Origin: Gimesia benthica | GTDB taxonomy: Bacteria; Planctomycetota; Planctomycetia; Planctomycetales; Planctomycetaceae | Length of the DNA stretch: 64,000 bases | Assembly: GCF_009720525.1 (NCBI RefSeq) | Contig: NZ_CP043930.1 | Coordinates: forward strand, 930,001 to 994,000 | Direction of reading: 5' to 3' | Shown: positions 47,637 through 57,143 of the stretch, piece after piece | Numbering within the stretch: the first letter of the stretch is position 1 | Layout of the letters: each line of letters starts with the position of its first letter | Notes under the pieces: generated by a model | What the model saw: only the letters and a program-made list of their open reading frames with translations | Told to the model about the DNA's origin: nothing | Databases searched by the model: none | Position numbers and translations under genes: made by a program

Positions 47637-49952
47637 TTGATCAGAATGATCGACGTTCAACGGTTCAAAACAGATCTGATAGCGCTGGGGTTACTGGCAG
47701 CAACAGTCTTTCTCGGACTGAGCCTGTTCAGTTACGATCCCGCTGATCCCCCTGCGCAACTGGTCTACCCTGTCCGTGAAGTTGCACAAAATCTATGTGG
47801 TGCCACGGGAGCACATATCGCCCATCTGCTCCGCTCTGGCTTCGGTCTTGGTGCCTGGGGAATCTTTCTGGCTCTGGTCGTCGTTGATATGCGAATGTTC
47901 TCACGCCAGGAGACATCGGGAGTTATGGTCGAACTGTTCGGTCTGGCTCTGATTCTCGTTTCACTCTGTATTGGTAGCCAGATCCTGCTTGGATCAAATA
48001 ACGCTACGCCTCTCATTGGCAGTGGTGGTTATATTGGCGCACTCGGCTATTCACTGCTGAATGCCAAATTCTCTCTCGCCGGTTCTTTAATTCTACTCGC
48101 ATCCATGTGCGCCGCTGGTCTGTTACTGACTGCCGACACACTTCCCGTTCGTATCCTGTTTGCGTGCCTGGCATTCCCTTTCAAAGCTTTCAGCCGCGAA
48201 TCATCTGAAGTCGATGAAAACGCCGAAGCAGCTGAAGAAGAGGAAGAATACGAAGAGGAAGAGGAAATCGTCGCAGAAGACGAACAAGAGTATGAGGAAG
48301 AAGAGGAACCAGCACCCGCTCCTAAAGCTAAGAAACTGAAAAAGCGGAAGCCGATCAAAGTCAATCCGCCTGCCGGCCTGCGACTGGCCCGTCAGACACA
48401 ACCGATCGAACAAAAAAAAAACAGCTCGTATGAGCTGCCCGGGTTAGATCTGCTGGAAGAAGCAGAGAACTTTCCTTTCGAACTGCTGGCTAAAAAAGCA
48501 GAAGAAGCAGCCGAGATTCTGGAAAATACCTTCGCTGATTTCGGACTCGATATCCAGGTCTCTGAAATTGACACAGGACCGGTACTCACTCTGTTCGAAC
48601 TGGATCTGAAACCTGGTTTGCGAGTTGCCAAAGTCACCGCACTGGCCAATGATCTGGCTGTCGCCCTGCGTGTACCTTCCGTGCGTGTTGTGCCTTCAAT
48701 TCCCGGTAAAAACACCGTTGGTGTGGAAGTCCCTAACGACAAACAGGTCATGGTGCGTCTGCGTGAACTTATTGAATCCTGTGCGGACGATGCAGACAAA
48801 AACCGGATCCCACTCTTCATGGGTAAAGACGTCAGCGGTCGTCCACTGACTGCGGACCTCGCCAAGTTGCCTCACCTGCTGATTGCAGGGCGAACCGGTA
48901 CTGGTAAGAGTGTCTGTCTCAACACTTTGATTCTTTCACTTTTGATGACACGGACTCCCAACGAAGTCAAAATGCTGATGATCGACCCCAAAATGGTGGA
49001 ACTCAGCGGCTACAAACGGATTCCGCACCTGATGCATCCGGTCATCACCGACATGAAGAAAGCAGAAGCCGTTCTGGCTTGGGCCGTCGACAAAATGGAA
49101 GAGCGTTATGACCTGCTCGCCCGTTGCGGCTCCCGGAACATCGAAAGCTTCAACAAGCTCGGTAAGGCAAGAGTACTGGAACTGGCTGACATCGATCCCG
49201 ATTCAGAAGAAGCCCAGCAGATGCCCGAAAAAATGCCGTCAATTGTGATTGTGGCAGATGAAATTGCCGACATGATGATGACCTCTGGCAAAGATGTGGA
49301 AGCTCACATTATCCGCCTGGCTCAGAAATCGCGTGCGGTCGGAATTCACCTGGTCCTCGCCACACAGAAACCAACGGTAGACGTCATCACCGGTCTGATC
49401 AAATCCAACCTGCCTGCCCGCGTTTCATTCCAGGTAGCCAGCCGTGGCGACAGCCGCGTGGTTTTGGATGAAAACGGTGCCGATGCCCTGCTCGGAAACG
49501 GGGACATGCTGTATCTGGCTCCGGGAACCAGTAAACTGACCCGTGCTCAGGGAGCCTATGTCAGCGATGAAGAAATCGAACGCGTGATTGACTTCTTCAG
49601 CGATATGGAACCAGAATACAGCCCCGAGCTGGCTCAGATCACCTCTGCCAACTCTAAGAAGAACGGTGGCGGCGATTCGGACCGTAAGGAAGACAGCCTC
49701 TACAACGAAGCTGTTGAAGTTGTCATCCGCGAAGGTCGTGGTTCGGTTTCTCTCCTACAGCGGGCTCTGGGAGTCGGCTATGGTCGGGGTGCCCGCCTGA
49801 TCGACTACATGGCAGAAGACGGAATCGTGGGTGAGTATAATGGCTCCCAGGCACGTGAAGTCCTGTACACAATCGATGAGTGGGAAGCCATGAAATCCAG
49901 TGATTTCGACGATGGCTACGGCGAAGAAGAATACGAAGAGGAATTCGTCTAA
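47637..49952 (+). CDS. ftsK: DNA translocase FtsK
   Basis: 771 residues from a TTG at 47637; the ATG at 47646 is an equally likely start. Four hydrophobic segments lie in about 10-185, followed by an acidic Glu/Tyr linker (about 195-225), the alpha/beta motor (Walker A GRTGTGKSVCLN, Walker B IVIVADEIADMMM) and a C-terminal winged-helix gamma domain (GRGSVSLLQRALGVGYGRGA) that reads polarity sequences. It pumps chromosome ends through the closing septum. Shorter linker than in E. coli. Confidence 0.96.
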   Translation: MIRMIDVQRFKTDLIALGLLAATVFLGLSLFSYDPADPPAQLVYPVREVAQNLCGATGAHIAHLLRSGFGLGAWGIFLALVVVDMRMFSRQETSGVMVELFGLALILVSLCIGSQILLGSNNATPLIGSGGYIGALGYSLLNAKFSLAGSLILLASMCAAGLLLTADTLPVRILFACLAFPFKAFSRESSEVDENAEAAEEEEEYEEEEEIVAEDEQEYEEEEEPAPAPKAKKLKKRKPIKVNPPAGLRLARQTQPIEQKKNSSYELPGLDLLEEAENFPFELLAKKAEEAAEILENTFADFGLDIQVSEIDTGPVLTLFELDLKPGLRVAKVTALANDLAVALRVPSVRVVPSIPGKNTVGVEVPNDKQVMVRLRELIESCADDADKNRIPLFMGKDVSGRPLTADLAKLPHLLIAGRTGTGKSVCLNTLILSLLMTRTPNEVKMLMIDPKMVELSGYKRIPHLMHPVITDMKKAEAVLAWAVDKMEERYDLLARCGSRNIESFNKLGKARVLELADIDPDSEEAQQMPEKMPSIVIVADEIADMMMTSGKDVEAHIIRLAQKSRAVGIHLVLATQKPTVDVITGLIKSNLPARVSFQVASRGDSRVVLDENGADALLGNGDMLYLAPGTSKLTRAQGAYVSDEEIERVIDFFSDMEPEYSPELAQITSANSKKNGGGDSDRKEDSLYNEAVEVVIREGRGSVSLLQRALGVGYGRGARLIDYMAEDGIVGEYNGSQAREVLYTIDEWEAMKSSDFDDGYGEEEYEEEFV

Positions 49953-50007
49953 GCCCTGCCCTCTCCTGCAGCCGATCTGAAAACAGGACTGAAACCAGGA
50001 TTTCGTT

Positions 50008-50036
50008 TGACTCCTGCTCTCCCGCTGCTTATGATC
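50008..50036 (+). promoter_or_regulatory. Promoter of the cimA leader
   Basis: TTGACT (50008-50013), 17-nt spacer, TATGAT (50031-50036); start near 50043, giving a leader RNA of about 187 nt up to the terminator. Confidence 0.65.
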
Positions 50037-50094
50037 TTCGCAGAGAAGCTGTAAAATCAGAACTGTCTACCCAATTGGAAGGTTTTTTTAGTCC

Positions 50095-50166
50095 ATGTTG
50101 TCTGTCTCCAAAATCGTCTGCATCAGCAGCATTATTATTATTTGTGAGATTACAGACTCCCTATGA
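50095..50166 (+). CDS. Isoleucine-rich leader peptide for attenuation of cimA
   Basis: 23 codons from ATG 50095 to TGA 50164-50166. The peptide has seven Ile residues, four consecutive (ATT ATT ATT ATT, 50131-50142), plus two Val and two Leu; its middle reads ISSIIIICEI. A GGAAGG lies 12 nt upstream. A run of codons for the end product of the pathway, upstream of a terminator, is the hallmark of a ribosome-mediated attenuator: cimA makes citramalate, the precursor of isoleucine through 2-oxobutanoate. Confidence 0.8.
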   Translation: MLSVSKIVCISSIIIICEITDSL

Positions 50167-50229
50167 CTTGAGGATCATTACCAATTTAACAGATTTTCAT
50201 AACCTCAGGTCACAACCTGAGGTTTTTTT
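50164..50229 (+). promoter_or_regulatory. Antiterminator and terminator of the cimA attenuator
   Basis: Terminator: AACCTCAGGT (50201-50210), loop CACA, ACCTGAGGTT (50215-50224), then T7 (50223-50229). Antiterminator: TGACTTGAGG (50164-50173) pairs with CCTCAGGTCA (50203-50212) over 10 bp with one G-U, and the two structures are mutually exclusive. The antiterminator arm begins at the leader stop codon, so a ribosome reaching the stop covers it and termination follows; a ribosome stalled on the Ile codons leaves it free. Confidence 0.8.
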
Positions 50230-50397
50230 ATTGGATTCACGAGGACGCATCAAGGACTGTCATACAATCGCCAGAAGAGAGTAACAGAACAGTAGTTCGA
50301 ACTTTTTTCCGGTACGGTGACAGCTCCTCGCAACCGCGTGCCTCCCCGAGTGAGTCCAGCGACGTTTTTTCATTTCAACAGAAAGAAAGCCCCTACG

Positions 50398-51972
50398 ATG
50401 GCCCGAATTCAGATGTACGATACCACTTTGCGGGATGGCAGCCAGGGAGAAGGCGTGAACTTCTCATTGGAAGATAAGCTGCAGATTACCGCAAAGCTCG
50501 ACGAAATGGGCTTTGACTACATCGAAGGTGGCTACCCCCTCTCCAATCCCAAGGATACCGAATATTTCCAGCGGGTTGCGGAAATGGACCTCAAGCATGC
50601 CAAAGTGACGGCGTTCGGTATGACCCGCCGCAAGGACATTGAAGCCAAAGACGATGTCGGCATGCAGGCCCTGCGCGACTCCCAGGCCCCCGTGGTTACC
50701 ATCGTAGGTAAAACCTGGGATCTGCACGTTACCGAAGTGCTTCGGGTCTCTCTGGAAGAGAACCTGGCGATGATCTCCGACTCTGTGGGATTCATCAAAT
50801 CCTGCGGACGGGAAGTCATGTATGACGCAGAGCATTTCTTCGATGGTTTTCGTGCCAATCCCGAATACGCCTTGAAAACAATCAAGGCAGCAGCAGATGC
50901 CGGCGCGGATGTGATCATCCCTTGTGACACCAATGGCGGCAGTCTACCGGAAGTCATCACCAAATATGTCGACCTGGTCCGCTCAGAAATCGATGTGCCG
51001 CTGGGCATCCACTGTCATAACGACTGCGATCTGGCTGTTGCCAATTCACTGGCCGCCATCGAACACGGCGTAGTGCAGGTTCAGGGAACAATCAACGGCC
51101 TGGGCGAACGTTGTGGCAATGCGGATCTGATCAGCGTGATTGCCAACCTGGTAACCAAGAAAGAGGGCTACTCGGTTCTGCTGGATAACAACCTGCATAA
51201 TCTGACCGAGCTGTCCCGCTATGTCTACGAGCTGGCCAATATGAACTTTCGCTCGAGCCAGCCTTTTGTCGGCAGCAGTGCTTTTGCCCACAAAGGTGGC
51301 ATGCACGTACACGCCGTAAATCGACTCGCCCGCAGCTATGAGCATATCGAGCCAGAGGTTGTCGGGAATGAACGGAAGGTCCTCGTCAGTGAGCTTTCAG
51401 GGCGTTCCAATATCGTGGCCAAGACCACCAAGTTCCAACTCGACAACGATCCGGAACTGCTCACCCGGATCCTGGAAAAAGTCCAGGACCTCGAAAACGA
51501 AGGGTATCAGTTTGAAGCAGCGGAAGCCTCGTTTGACCTGCTGGTCAAGAAGGTCGCCGGCACTTTTAAACCACACTTTGAAAAGGTCCACTACCGCGTA
51601 AACGTCGAATCAGACAATTCCCACGAACCGCTGACCGAAGCGACCATCAAGCTGACTGTCAACGATCAGCAGGAGCATGTGGTCGGCGAAGGCGATGGTC
51701 CCGTGAACGCACTGGATACCGCCTTGCGGAAGGCCCTCTGCCCCTTCTACCCTGCCCTGGAGAAAATGCATCTGGTCGACTACAAAGTCCGCGTCATCAA
51801 CTCAGCTGAAGGAACTGCCGCCAGTGTGCGTGTGGTCATCGAGAGTCGAGACGATCAGCATGTCTGGAGCAGTATCGGCGTCAGTGAGAATGTGATCGAG
51901 GCGAGCTGGCTGGCGCTGGCTGACAGTTTCGAATACAAGCTCTACAAAGACGAAGGAACTTTTTTGGATTAG
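50398..51972 (+). CDS. cimA: Citramalate synthase
   Basis: 524 residues from the ATG at 50398 (MARIQMYDTTLRDGSQGEGV); an upstream in-frame extension to 50317 is not family-like. DTTLRDGSQGEG is the HMGL/LeuA-type catalytic and metal site, HCHNDCDLAVANSLAAIEHG and FAHKGGMHVHAV are conserved, and the C-terminal part is a LeuA-type regulatory domain (about 400-520). It condenses pyruvate and acetyl-CoA to citramalate, the threonine-independent route to isoleucine. 2-isopropylmalate synthase is the nearest alternative, but the overall sequence and the Ile leader favour CimA. Confidence 0.88.
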   Translation: MARIQMYDTTLRDGSQGEGVNFSLEDKLQITAKLDEMGFDYIEGGYPLSNPKDTEYFQRVAEMDLKHAKVTAFGMTRRKDIEAKDDVGMQALRDSQAPVVTIVGKTWDLHVTEVLRVSLEENLAMISDSVGFIKSCGREVMYDAEHFFDGFRANPEYALKTIKAAADAGADVIIPCDTNGGSLPEVITKYVDLVRSEIDVPLGIHCHNDCDLAVANSLAAIEHGVVQVQGTINGLGERCGNADLISVIANLVTKKEGYSVLLDNNLHNLTELSRYVYELANMNFRSSQPFVGSSAFAHKGGMHVHAVNRLARSYEHIEPEVVGNERKVLVSELSGRSNIVAKTTKFQLDNDPELLTRILEKVQDLENEGYQFEAAEASFDLLVKKVAGTFKPHFEKVHYRVNVESDNSHEPLTEATIKLTVNDQQEHVVGEGDGPVNALDTALRKALCPFYPALEKMHLVDYKVRVINSAEGTAASVRVVIESRDDQHVWSSIGVSENVIEASWLALADSFEYKLYKDEGTFLD

Positions 51973-52125
51973 AACGCGGAATCCTCGACCGTCACCAATG
52001 CCAGTCAAGCCGTTTTTTGCTATACCAGACGGTGGAAACTGGCTTGGCGGACGTTGTAACCTGCTGTCTTCCATGCTGTCCCTCTTTTTCGCATCTATCC
52101 TTAATTATAAGCCCAACCGGATCCC

Positions 52126-55050
52126 ATGACCGAATCGCTTGAGAAACATTACAATCCCGAGAGTGCACAACAGAAATGGTACCCTTTCTGGGAGGAAAAA
52201 GGCTATTTTCATGCTGAGCCCAACCCGGAAAAAGAGCAGCATACCATTATGATTCCCCTACCGAACGTGACCGGGGCTCTGCACATGGGACACGCGCTCA
52301 ACGGTACGCTACAGGACCTGATCACCCGCTGGCGGCGGATGCAGGGCTACGAGGCACTCTGGATGCCCGGAACCGACCACGCCGGCATCGCCACCCAGGC
52401 AGTGGTCGAACGCCGGATGAAGGAAGAGGAAAACCTGACCCGCCATGACATCGGCCGAGACGCTCTCATCGAACGAATCTGGAAATGGAAAGACCAGTAC
52501 GAAAAGCGGATCCTGAACCAGCTGCGGAAACTGGGCGCCAGCTGCGACTGGGAACGCACCCGCTTCACACTGGATGAAATGTGTTCCAAAGCTGTCAGAC
52601 GCACATTTCTGAAGCTCTTTTCGGATGGACTTATTTATCGCGGCAAGCGACTCGTGAACTGGGATCCCTTCCTGCAGACCGCCGTTGCGGATGACGAAGT
52701 CTTTTCCGAAGACATCGACGGGAAATTCTGGACCTTTCAATACCCGGTGGTAGACAGCGACGAACGGATTTCGTTCTCCACGACACGTCCTGAAACCATG
52801 CTGGGCGACACAGCTGTCTGCGTGCATCCATCCGATGAACGTTATACGCACCTGGTTGGAAAGAAAGTCCGCATCCCTCTGAACGGACGTGAAATCCCCA
52901 TCATCGCGGATGCACTCCTGGCAGATAAAGACCTGGGGACCGGTGCCGTAAAAGTCACACCAGCTCACGACCCGAACGACTATGCCTGTGGACTGCGGAA
53001 CGATTTGGAACAGATCAACATCCTCAATCCTGACGGTACAATGAACGAAGCCGCCGGTCAATACGAGGGTCTGGATCGCTATGAGGTCCGTAAAAAAGTT
53101 GTTGAAGACATGGATCAGCAGGGCTTCTTCATCGAAGTCGAAGACCGCAAGATTCCCGTCAAGCACAGCGATCGTTCCAAGACTCCAATCGAACCGTACC
53201 TCTCAGATCAATGGTTCGTAAAAATGGATACGCTGGCCCAGTCCGCCATTGATGCTGTGGACGATGGTCGCGTTCGCTTCTTCCCCAGTCGCTATTCCAA
53301 AACGTATCTTGACTGGTTGAAGGAAAAGCGGGACTGGTGTATCAGTCGCCAGCTCTGGTGGGGACATCGCATCCCGATCTGGTACTGTGAAACCTGCACG
53401 GAAGAAGAGCTGAGCCAGGCTTTCGGTGACCGTTATGATGTCAGCTTCCGCCGGGATGACGAAGACACCTGCTGGTTGATCTGTTCCGAAACCGATCTGA
53501 ATGGTGACGAACTGGGTGCTGCCCATCAGTTGACACAGGACGATGACGTCTTGGATACCTGGTTCAGCAGTGCCCTCTGGCCACACGCGACCCTGGGCTG
53601 GCCCGACAAAAATCCTGACCTCGATTACTTCTATCCGGGCAGCGTACTGGTTACCAGCCGCGATATCATCACGCTCTGGGTAGCACGCATGGTCCTCACC
53701 GGCCTGTATAACATGGGCGATATCCCATTTAAGCACGTCTGCATCCATCCAAAAATTCTCGATGGTTTCGGACAGACCATGTCCAAATCCAAAGGTAACG
53801 GCGTGGATCCGATGGATCTCATCGACAAATACGGCGTCGATGCCGTTCGGTTTACAATCTCCTCTTTCGCCGGGGAAACACAGGACGTTCGTCTGCCCGT
53901 CGGTTATGAGGATCCCGAGACCGGCGAAGTGGTACCGCAAACTCTGGAACACCAGACCGCCATCCCCGCCGGTGGCGAGAAGCCACGGATCAAATTCCCC
54001 AAGAGCGGCAAGTCGTATCAGTATACGAGCCCCTGGTTTGACCCCGATCCGGGCGAAAAAGTGGCGCGTATTGTCAGTGAACGCTTTGAATACGGCCGCA
54101 ACTTCTGTAACAAGCTCTGGAATGCCTGCCGGTTCGCGATGCTGAACCTGGAAGGCTACACTCCCGGAGTGGTCGATGAAGATGACCTGACGATGGAAGA
54201 TCGCTGGATCCTGAGCCGACTGTCGACCGTGGCTGAGGAAGTGACTACCGTTCTGGGACGCTACCAGTTCGATGTCGCGACGCGCGCCATTCGGGATTTC
54301 ACCTGGAATGAATTCTGTGACTGGTACCTGGAAATGATCAAACCGCGGCTGCGGGATGAAGCTCTCAAACCGGTCGCACAACGCGTGCTGGTGGGTGTAC
54401 TGGATAATCTGCTGCGACTGCTGCAGCCATTTGTGCCCTTCGTTACAGAAGAGCTCTGGCAGCGTCTGAATGAAATTGCTCCCGAGCGGGGACTGTTCAC
54501 ACCAGAACCGGCTGTCGAGAGCGTGATGGTCGCTGCCTGGCTCGAACCACCACAGAGCTGGCAGGATTCCCAGCTGGAAAAACGGTTTGAGCGTCTGCAG
54601 GAAATGATTGTTGCGGTCCGCAATATTCGGGCAGTTTACAAAATTTCCCCGGCCACCCCACTGAAACTCTTCCTGCGTTGTGAAGCCGGGATTGCGGATG
54701 ACATGCAGAACGTAGCCAGCCAGTTCGATAACCTGGCGAAAACCCTGCTGGAATCAGCGGGAGCCGATGTGCAGCGACCGGGTGGTTCAGCGACATTCTC
54801 CCTCAATGAGGTGGATGGTTTTATTGCCCTGAAAGGCATTATCGATCTGGATGCGGAACTCACCCGACTGCAGGCGGAAGCGGAAAAACTGCAAAAGCAC
54901 ATTGAAGGCAGTGAAAAGAAACTGGCCAACAAGAACTTTGTCGATCGTGCCCCTGCCGATGTTGTGGAAGGGGTTAAAGAAACGCTGGCCGGACTGCAGA
55001 AACAGTTACAGAGTGTCCAGGACTCCATTAATCAACTGAGCGAGCAGTAA
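52126..55050 (+). CDS. valS: Valyl-tRNA synthetase
   Basis: 974 residues, class I. HIGH motif in PLPNVTGALHMGHALNG, KMSKS in QTMSKSKGNGVDPMDLIDKY, editing domain in about 200-370 (FSTTRPETMLGDTAVCVHPS and following), anticodon-binding helices, and the C-terminal coiled coil (about 890-970) typical of ValRS. It charges tRNA-Val and edits Thr. The N-terminus (SLEKHYNPESAQQKWYPFWE) is standard. A hairpin lies just past the stop. Confidence 0.98.
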   Translation: MTESLEKHYNPESAQQKWYPFWEEKGYFHAEPNPEKEQHTIMIPLPNVTGALHMGHALNGTLQDLITRWRRMQGYEALWMPGTDHAGIATQAVVERRMKEEENLTRHDIGRDALIERIWKWKDQYEKRILNQLRKLGASCDWERTRFTLDEMCSKAVRRTFLKLFSDGLIYRGKRLVNWDPFLQTAVADDEVFSEDIDGKFWTFQYPVVDSDERISFSTTRPETMLGDTAVCVHPSDERYTHLVGKKVRIPLNGREIPIIADALLADKDLGTGAVKVTPAHDPNDYACGLRNDLEQINILNPDGTMNEAAGQYEGLDRYEVRKKVVEDMDQQGFFIEVEDRKIPVKHSDRSKTPIEPYLSDQWFVKMDTLAQSAIDAVDDGRVRFFPSRYSKTYLDWLKEKRDWCISRQLWWGHRIPIWYCETCTEEELSQAFGDRYDVSFRRDDEDTCWLICSETDLNGDELGAAHQLTQDDDVLDTWFSSALWPHATLGWPDKNPDLDYFYPGSVLVTSRDIITLWVARMVLTGLYNMGDIPFKHVCIHPKILDGFGQTMSKSKGNGVDPMDLIDKYGVDAVRFTISSFAGETQDVRLPVGYEDPETGEVVPQTLEHQTAIPAGGEKPRIKFPKSGKSYQYTSPWFDPDPGEKVARIVSERFEYGRNFCNKLWNACRFAMLNLEGYTPGVVDEDDLTMEDRWILSRLSTVAEEVTTVLGRYQFDVATRAIRDFTWNEFCDWYLEMIKPRLRDEALKPVAQRVLVGVLDNLLRLLQPFVPFVTEELWQRLNEIAPERGLFTPEPAVESVMVAAWLEPPQSWQDSQLEKRFERLQEMIVAVRNIRAVYKISPATPLKLFLRCEAGIADDMQNVASQFDNLAKTLLESAGADVQRPGGSATFSLNEVDGFIALKGIIDLDAELTRLQAEAEKLQKHIEGSEKKLANKNFVDRAPADVVEGVKETLAGLQKQLQSVQDSINQLSEQ

Positions 55051-55071
55051 GCCTGTATTTCAGGAACAGAT

Positions 55072-55094
55072 ACGGGGAGATTCTGTTTCCCCGT
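55072..55094 (+). terminator. Hairpin after valS
   Basis: ACGGGGA (55072-55078) pairs with TCCCCGT (55088-55094); the following TCATTCCTGTTGT is moderately T-rich, so a weak intrinsic terminator is plausible. TATAAT at 55107-55112 may start transcription of the next gene, although no -35 is clear. Confidence 0.45.
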
Positions 55095-55208
55095 TCATTC
55101 CTGTTGTATAATGGACAAACTGAAAACAGGTATTCGGCTCCTTAATTTCATTCTTATTCTGGTTGCTGGTCCTCTCTGCTGACGCGGGGCTGACCTCAGG
55201 AGGTTCTC

Positions 55209-55613
55209 TTGCTAGTTGAAATGGAGTTATCTCGCATCATTATCAGCGAGATCGGTGACCAGCAGGTAATCTACCTGCGTGAAGTCGAGGGAGACCGGGT
55301 CTTTCCGATTCTGATCGGTATTTTTGAGGCGACAACCATCGAGCGTCGTGTCAACAATGAGTTCAAGCCCCAGCGGCCTTTGACTCACGATCTGCTCAAG
55401 AACACTATCGAATCTCTAGGCGGTACGCTGAAAGACATCGTAATCACACACCTGGAAGATCATACCTACTATGCGGTCCTCCGCGTCGATCAGGATGGTG
55501 AGTTGATTGAAATCGACAGTCGCCCCAGTGATGCAATCGCTTTGTCGATTCACTTCGAACCCCACCTGCCCATCTACGTTCACGAATCGGTGCTCGAACA
55601 GACCGCCAAATAA
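55209..55613 (+). CDS. Bifunctional nuclease (DUF151) family protein
   Basis: 134 residues from a TTG at 55209. This start is set by a perfect AGGAGG (55198-55203) with 5-nt spacing; the ATG at 55221 would leave a 17-nt gap. MELSRIIISEIGDQQVIYLR, PILIGIFEATTIERR and SRPSDAIALSIHF are hallmarks of DUF151 proteins, some of which degrade DNA and RNA. Catalytic residues are not certain. It ends before a strong bidirectional terminator. Confidence 0.9.
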   Translation: MLVEMELSRIIISEIGDQQVIYLREVEGDRVFPILIGIFEATTIERRVNNEFKPQRPLTHDLLKNTIESLGGTLKDIVITHLEDHTYYAVLRVDQDGELIEIDSRPSDAIALSIHFEPHLPIYVHESVLEQTAK

Positions 55614-55639
55614 CAGTCATCCGGGAATCACAAACGAAA

Positions 55640-55675
55640 CAGGGGCCCCTCAGAAGTGATTCTGAGGGGCCCCTG
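55640..55675. terminator. Strong bidirectional hairpin (16 bp, 4-nt loop)
   Basis: CAGGGGCCCCTCAGAA (55640-55655), loop GTGA, then the exact complement (55660-55675). It lies between convergent genes. Flanks are only moderately T-rich on both strands, but stem strength makes it a convincing shared terminator. Confidence 0.75.
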
Positions 55676-55711
55676 CTCTATTCAGGTCTTTATGATTGGT
55701 CAGCTTTGACC

Positions 55712-56662
55712 TTAGTTACATTCTGCTACCAGCGGGCCAGCCAGTTCATCCAGAATGATCAGACGACCGGGTTGAGTTGTCATGTAGGTCGAAGGAATCC
55801 AGCTGGTCGGTTCATGACGCAGAGTCATCCAGACGCTCATTCCCTGCCACTGCATTCCACGTGAGAAGATCCCGTCGCAGCCGCCGATGATCTTGTCGGC
55901 GTTGAGGAAGCAACCTGGACCAATGGTATTCGCGTAAGCAGGAACCAGGGTCGTGCGGCTCTTGAAGCTGGTCACGGCATTCTGCTCAATGGTCAGCGGA
56001 TGCAGTTTAGCACCAATCCGGTGTGTCTGTGCTTTCCATTCTTCCTCTGAATTAAACTCACCTGCAAAGTGAGGTTCCCAGAATGCAATGTGACAGACGC
56101 GACCAATTCCGAAAATCACACCCAGTTTTGCGCCGGCGGCTTTAAGCTCACCAATTTTTTCCGCATAGGTGGGCAGGACATCTGGCGTAGCGAAGTGACG
56201 CTGGTTTTCCGGAACAGTCAGTTCGCCTAAAGGACCGTAGAAGGCTTCTTTCATGGCATACTGGAATGCACCCGGATTATCTGGCGGAAGTGTATTTCCT
56301 TCGGCATCGCTCCATTCATCCATGTTGAATCCGTAAACATGATCGCAGGAAACACCCCATTCTTTGAGGAAGTAAACAGCCCAGCGATACATGCCCATCG
56401 GTCCCACGGGCAGAATCAATGCCAGCTTTTCGCCTGCATCACGCGACTGTTTGATCGTCAGAGCAATCTCGTGACCCATGATTGTATCGAAATCAGTAAC
56501 ACTGCCGCACATGACGGGCTCAAACTTCTCGTGCCACCATGGTTGACGATCTGTAATTGTAGTCGGATCGGCACTCATGCACTGATCAATTTTGGTCAGA
56601 TCCCAGCCGGCTGGAAAATAGCCTTCCATCATCGAACCGGCAATCGTACTCATTAAATCCAT
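55712..56662 (-). CDS. Glucosamine-6-phosphate deaminase/isomerase-like protein
   Basis: 316 residues, longer than E. coli NagB (266). The isomerase fold shows [18 protein letters not shown], the conserved VYGFNMDEW (Asp of the proton-abstracting pair) and [16 protein letters not shown], which stands where NagB has GIGxDGHIAFNEP. The His and Glu of that motif are kept, but the ring-opening Asp (E. coli 141) is Val and the Gly after it is Cys. NagB-fold sugar-phosphate enzyme is therefore safe; deaminase activity is doubtful. It faces the convergent DUF151 gene. Confidence 0.75.
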   Translation of the reverse strand: MDLMSTIAGSMMEGYFPAGWDLTKIDQCMSADPTTITDRQPWWHEKFEPVMCGSVTDFDTIMGHEIALTIKQSRDAGEKLALILPVGPMGMYRWAVYFLKEWGVSCDHVYGFNMDEWSDAEGNTLPPDNPGAFQYAMKEAFYGPLGELTVPENQRHFATPDVLPTYAEKIGELKAAGAKLGVIFGIGRVCHIAFWEPHFAGEFNSEEEWKAQTHRIGAKLHPLTIEQNAVTSFKSRTTLVPAYANTIGPGCFLNADKIIGGCDGIFSRGMQWQGMSVWMTLRHEPTSWIPSTYMTTQPGRLIILDELAGPLVAECN

Positions 56663-56863
56663 AATATTCCCCTTCTCGAAGCATACTCACAGGTTTGTGA
56701 AACTGTTTAAATTGTCAAATATCGCTAATTTCTTACGATTGTTGCAAAATTCGGCAGCTGGCGTGGATTCTAACACAGAAACACCGGGAAAACAGGAACC
56801 AACGGTCCCTGATTTCATAAACAGAAGAATAATTAAACAAGGGACTTCTGTTCGACAAACATC

Positions 56864-56892
56864 TTGAATTCTCTGACCGATATAGTTCTAAT
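56864..56892 (+). promoter_or_regulatory. Candidate promoter of the second efflux pair
   Basis: TTGAAT (56864-56869), 17-nt spacer, TCTAAT (56887-56892); about 245 nt ahead of the adaptor gene, so tentative. Confidence 0.3.
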
Positions 56893-56990
56893 AGGAAGGC
56901 AGAGTTGACTGCTTTTACAAGTGGTCAATCCCGCCTGCAAACTACCTCCCAGACAATCCCGAGGGCCAAAACACTCCCATGGATTGTCTA

Positions 56991-57007
56991 TTAACGATAA
57001 CCGTTAA
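56991..57007. promoter_or_regulatory. Inverted repeat upstream of efflux genes
   Basis: TTAACG and CGTTAA are exactly complementary around 5 nt. Position between the promoter candidate and the adaptor gene suggests a regulator site; no regulator gene is adjacent. Confidence 0.35.
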
Positions 57008-57143
57008 CCTGCCTGATAGCACAACAGAGTTCATGCTCTGCTGTCATTAACAGGAACTGTTTCAGCATAGATCCGCTCTACGAGTAATCCTGTGCCTGGG
57101 GTCTGTTCCTGCTACGGTTCACACAACCGGAGATACATAACAG

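Larger units (their letters stand above)
56663..57143. other. 481-nt divergent gap between the nagB-like gene and the second efflux pair
   Basis: No convincing ORF. It contains a plus-strand promoter candidate at 56864-56892 (TTGAAT, 17 nt, TCTAAT) and an inverted repeat TTAACG-ATAAC-CGTTAA at 56991-57007 that could be an operator for the efflux genes. No strong hairpin is seen. Confidence 0.45.

Noticed and set aside
48190..48320. Repeat region in ftsK (GAAGAAGAGGAAG-like)
   Set aside because: It is the Glu-rich linker of FtsK written in two Glu codons, not a DNA repeat element.
50075..50284. 69-codon forward ORF over the cimA leader
   Set aside because: It is in a different frame from the Ile leader peptide and runs through the terminator; the attenuator explains the region.
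51973..52125. T-box or attenuator before valS
   Set aside because: No T-box specifier region, AGAAGTA-like motif or TGGNACC antiterminator bulge; a T6 run at 52012-52017 has no convincing hairpin ahead of it.
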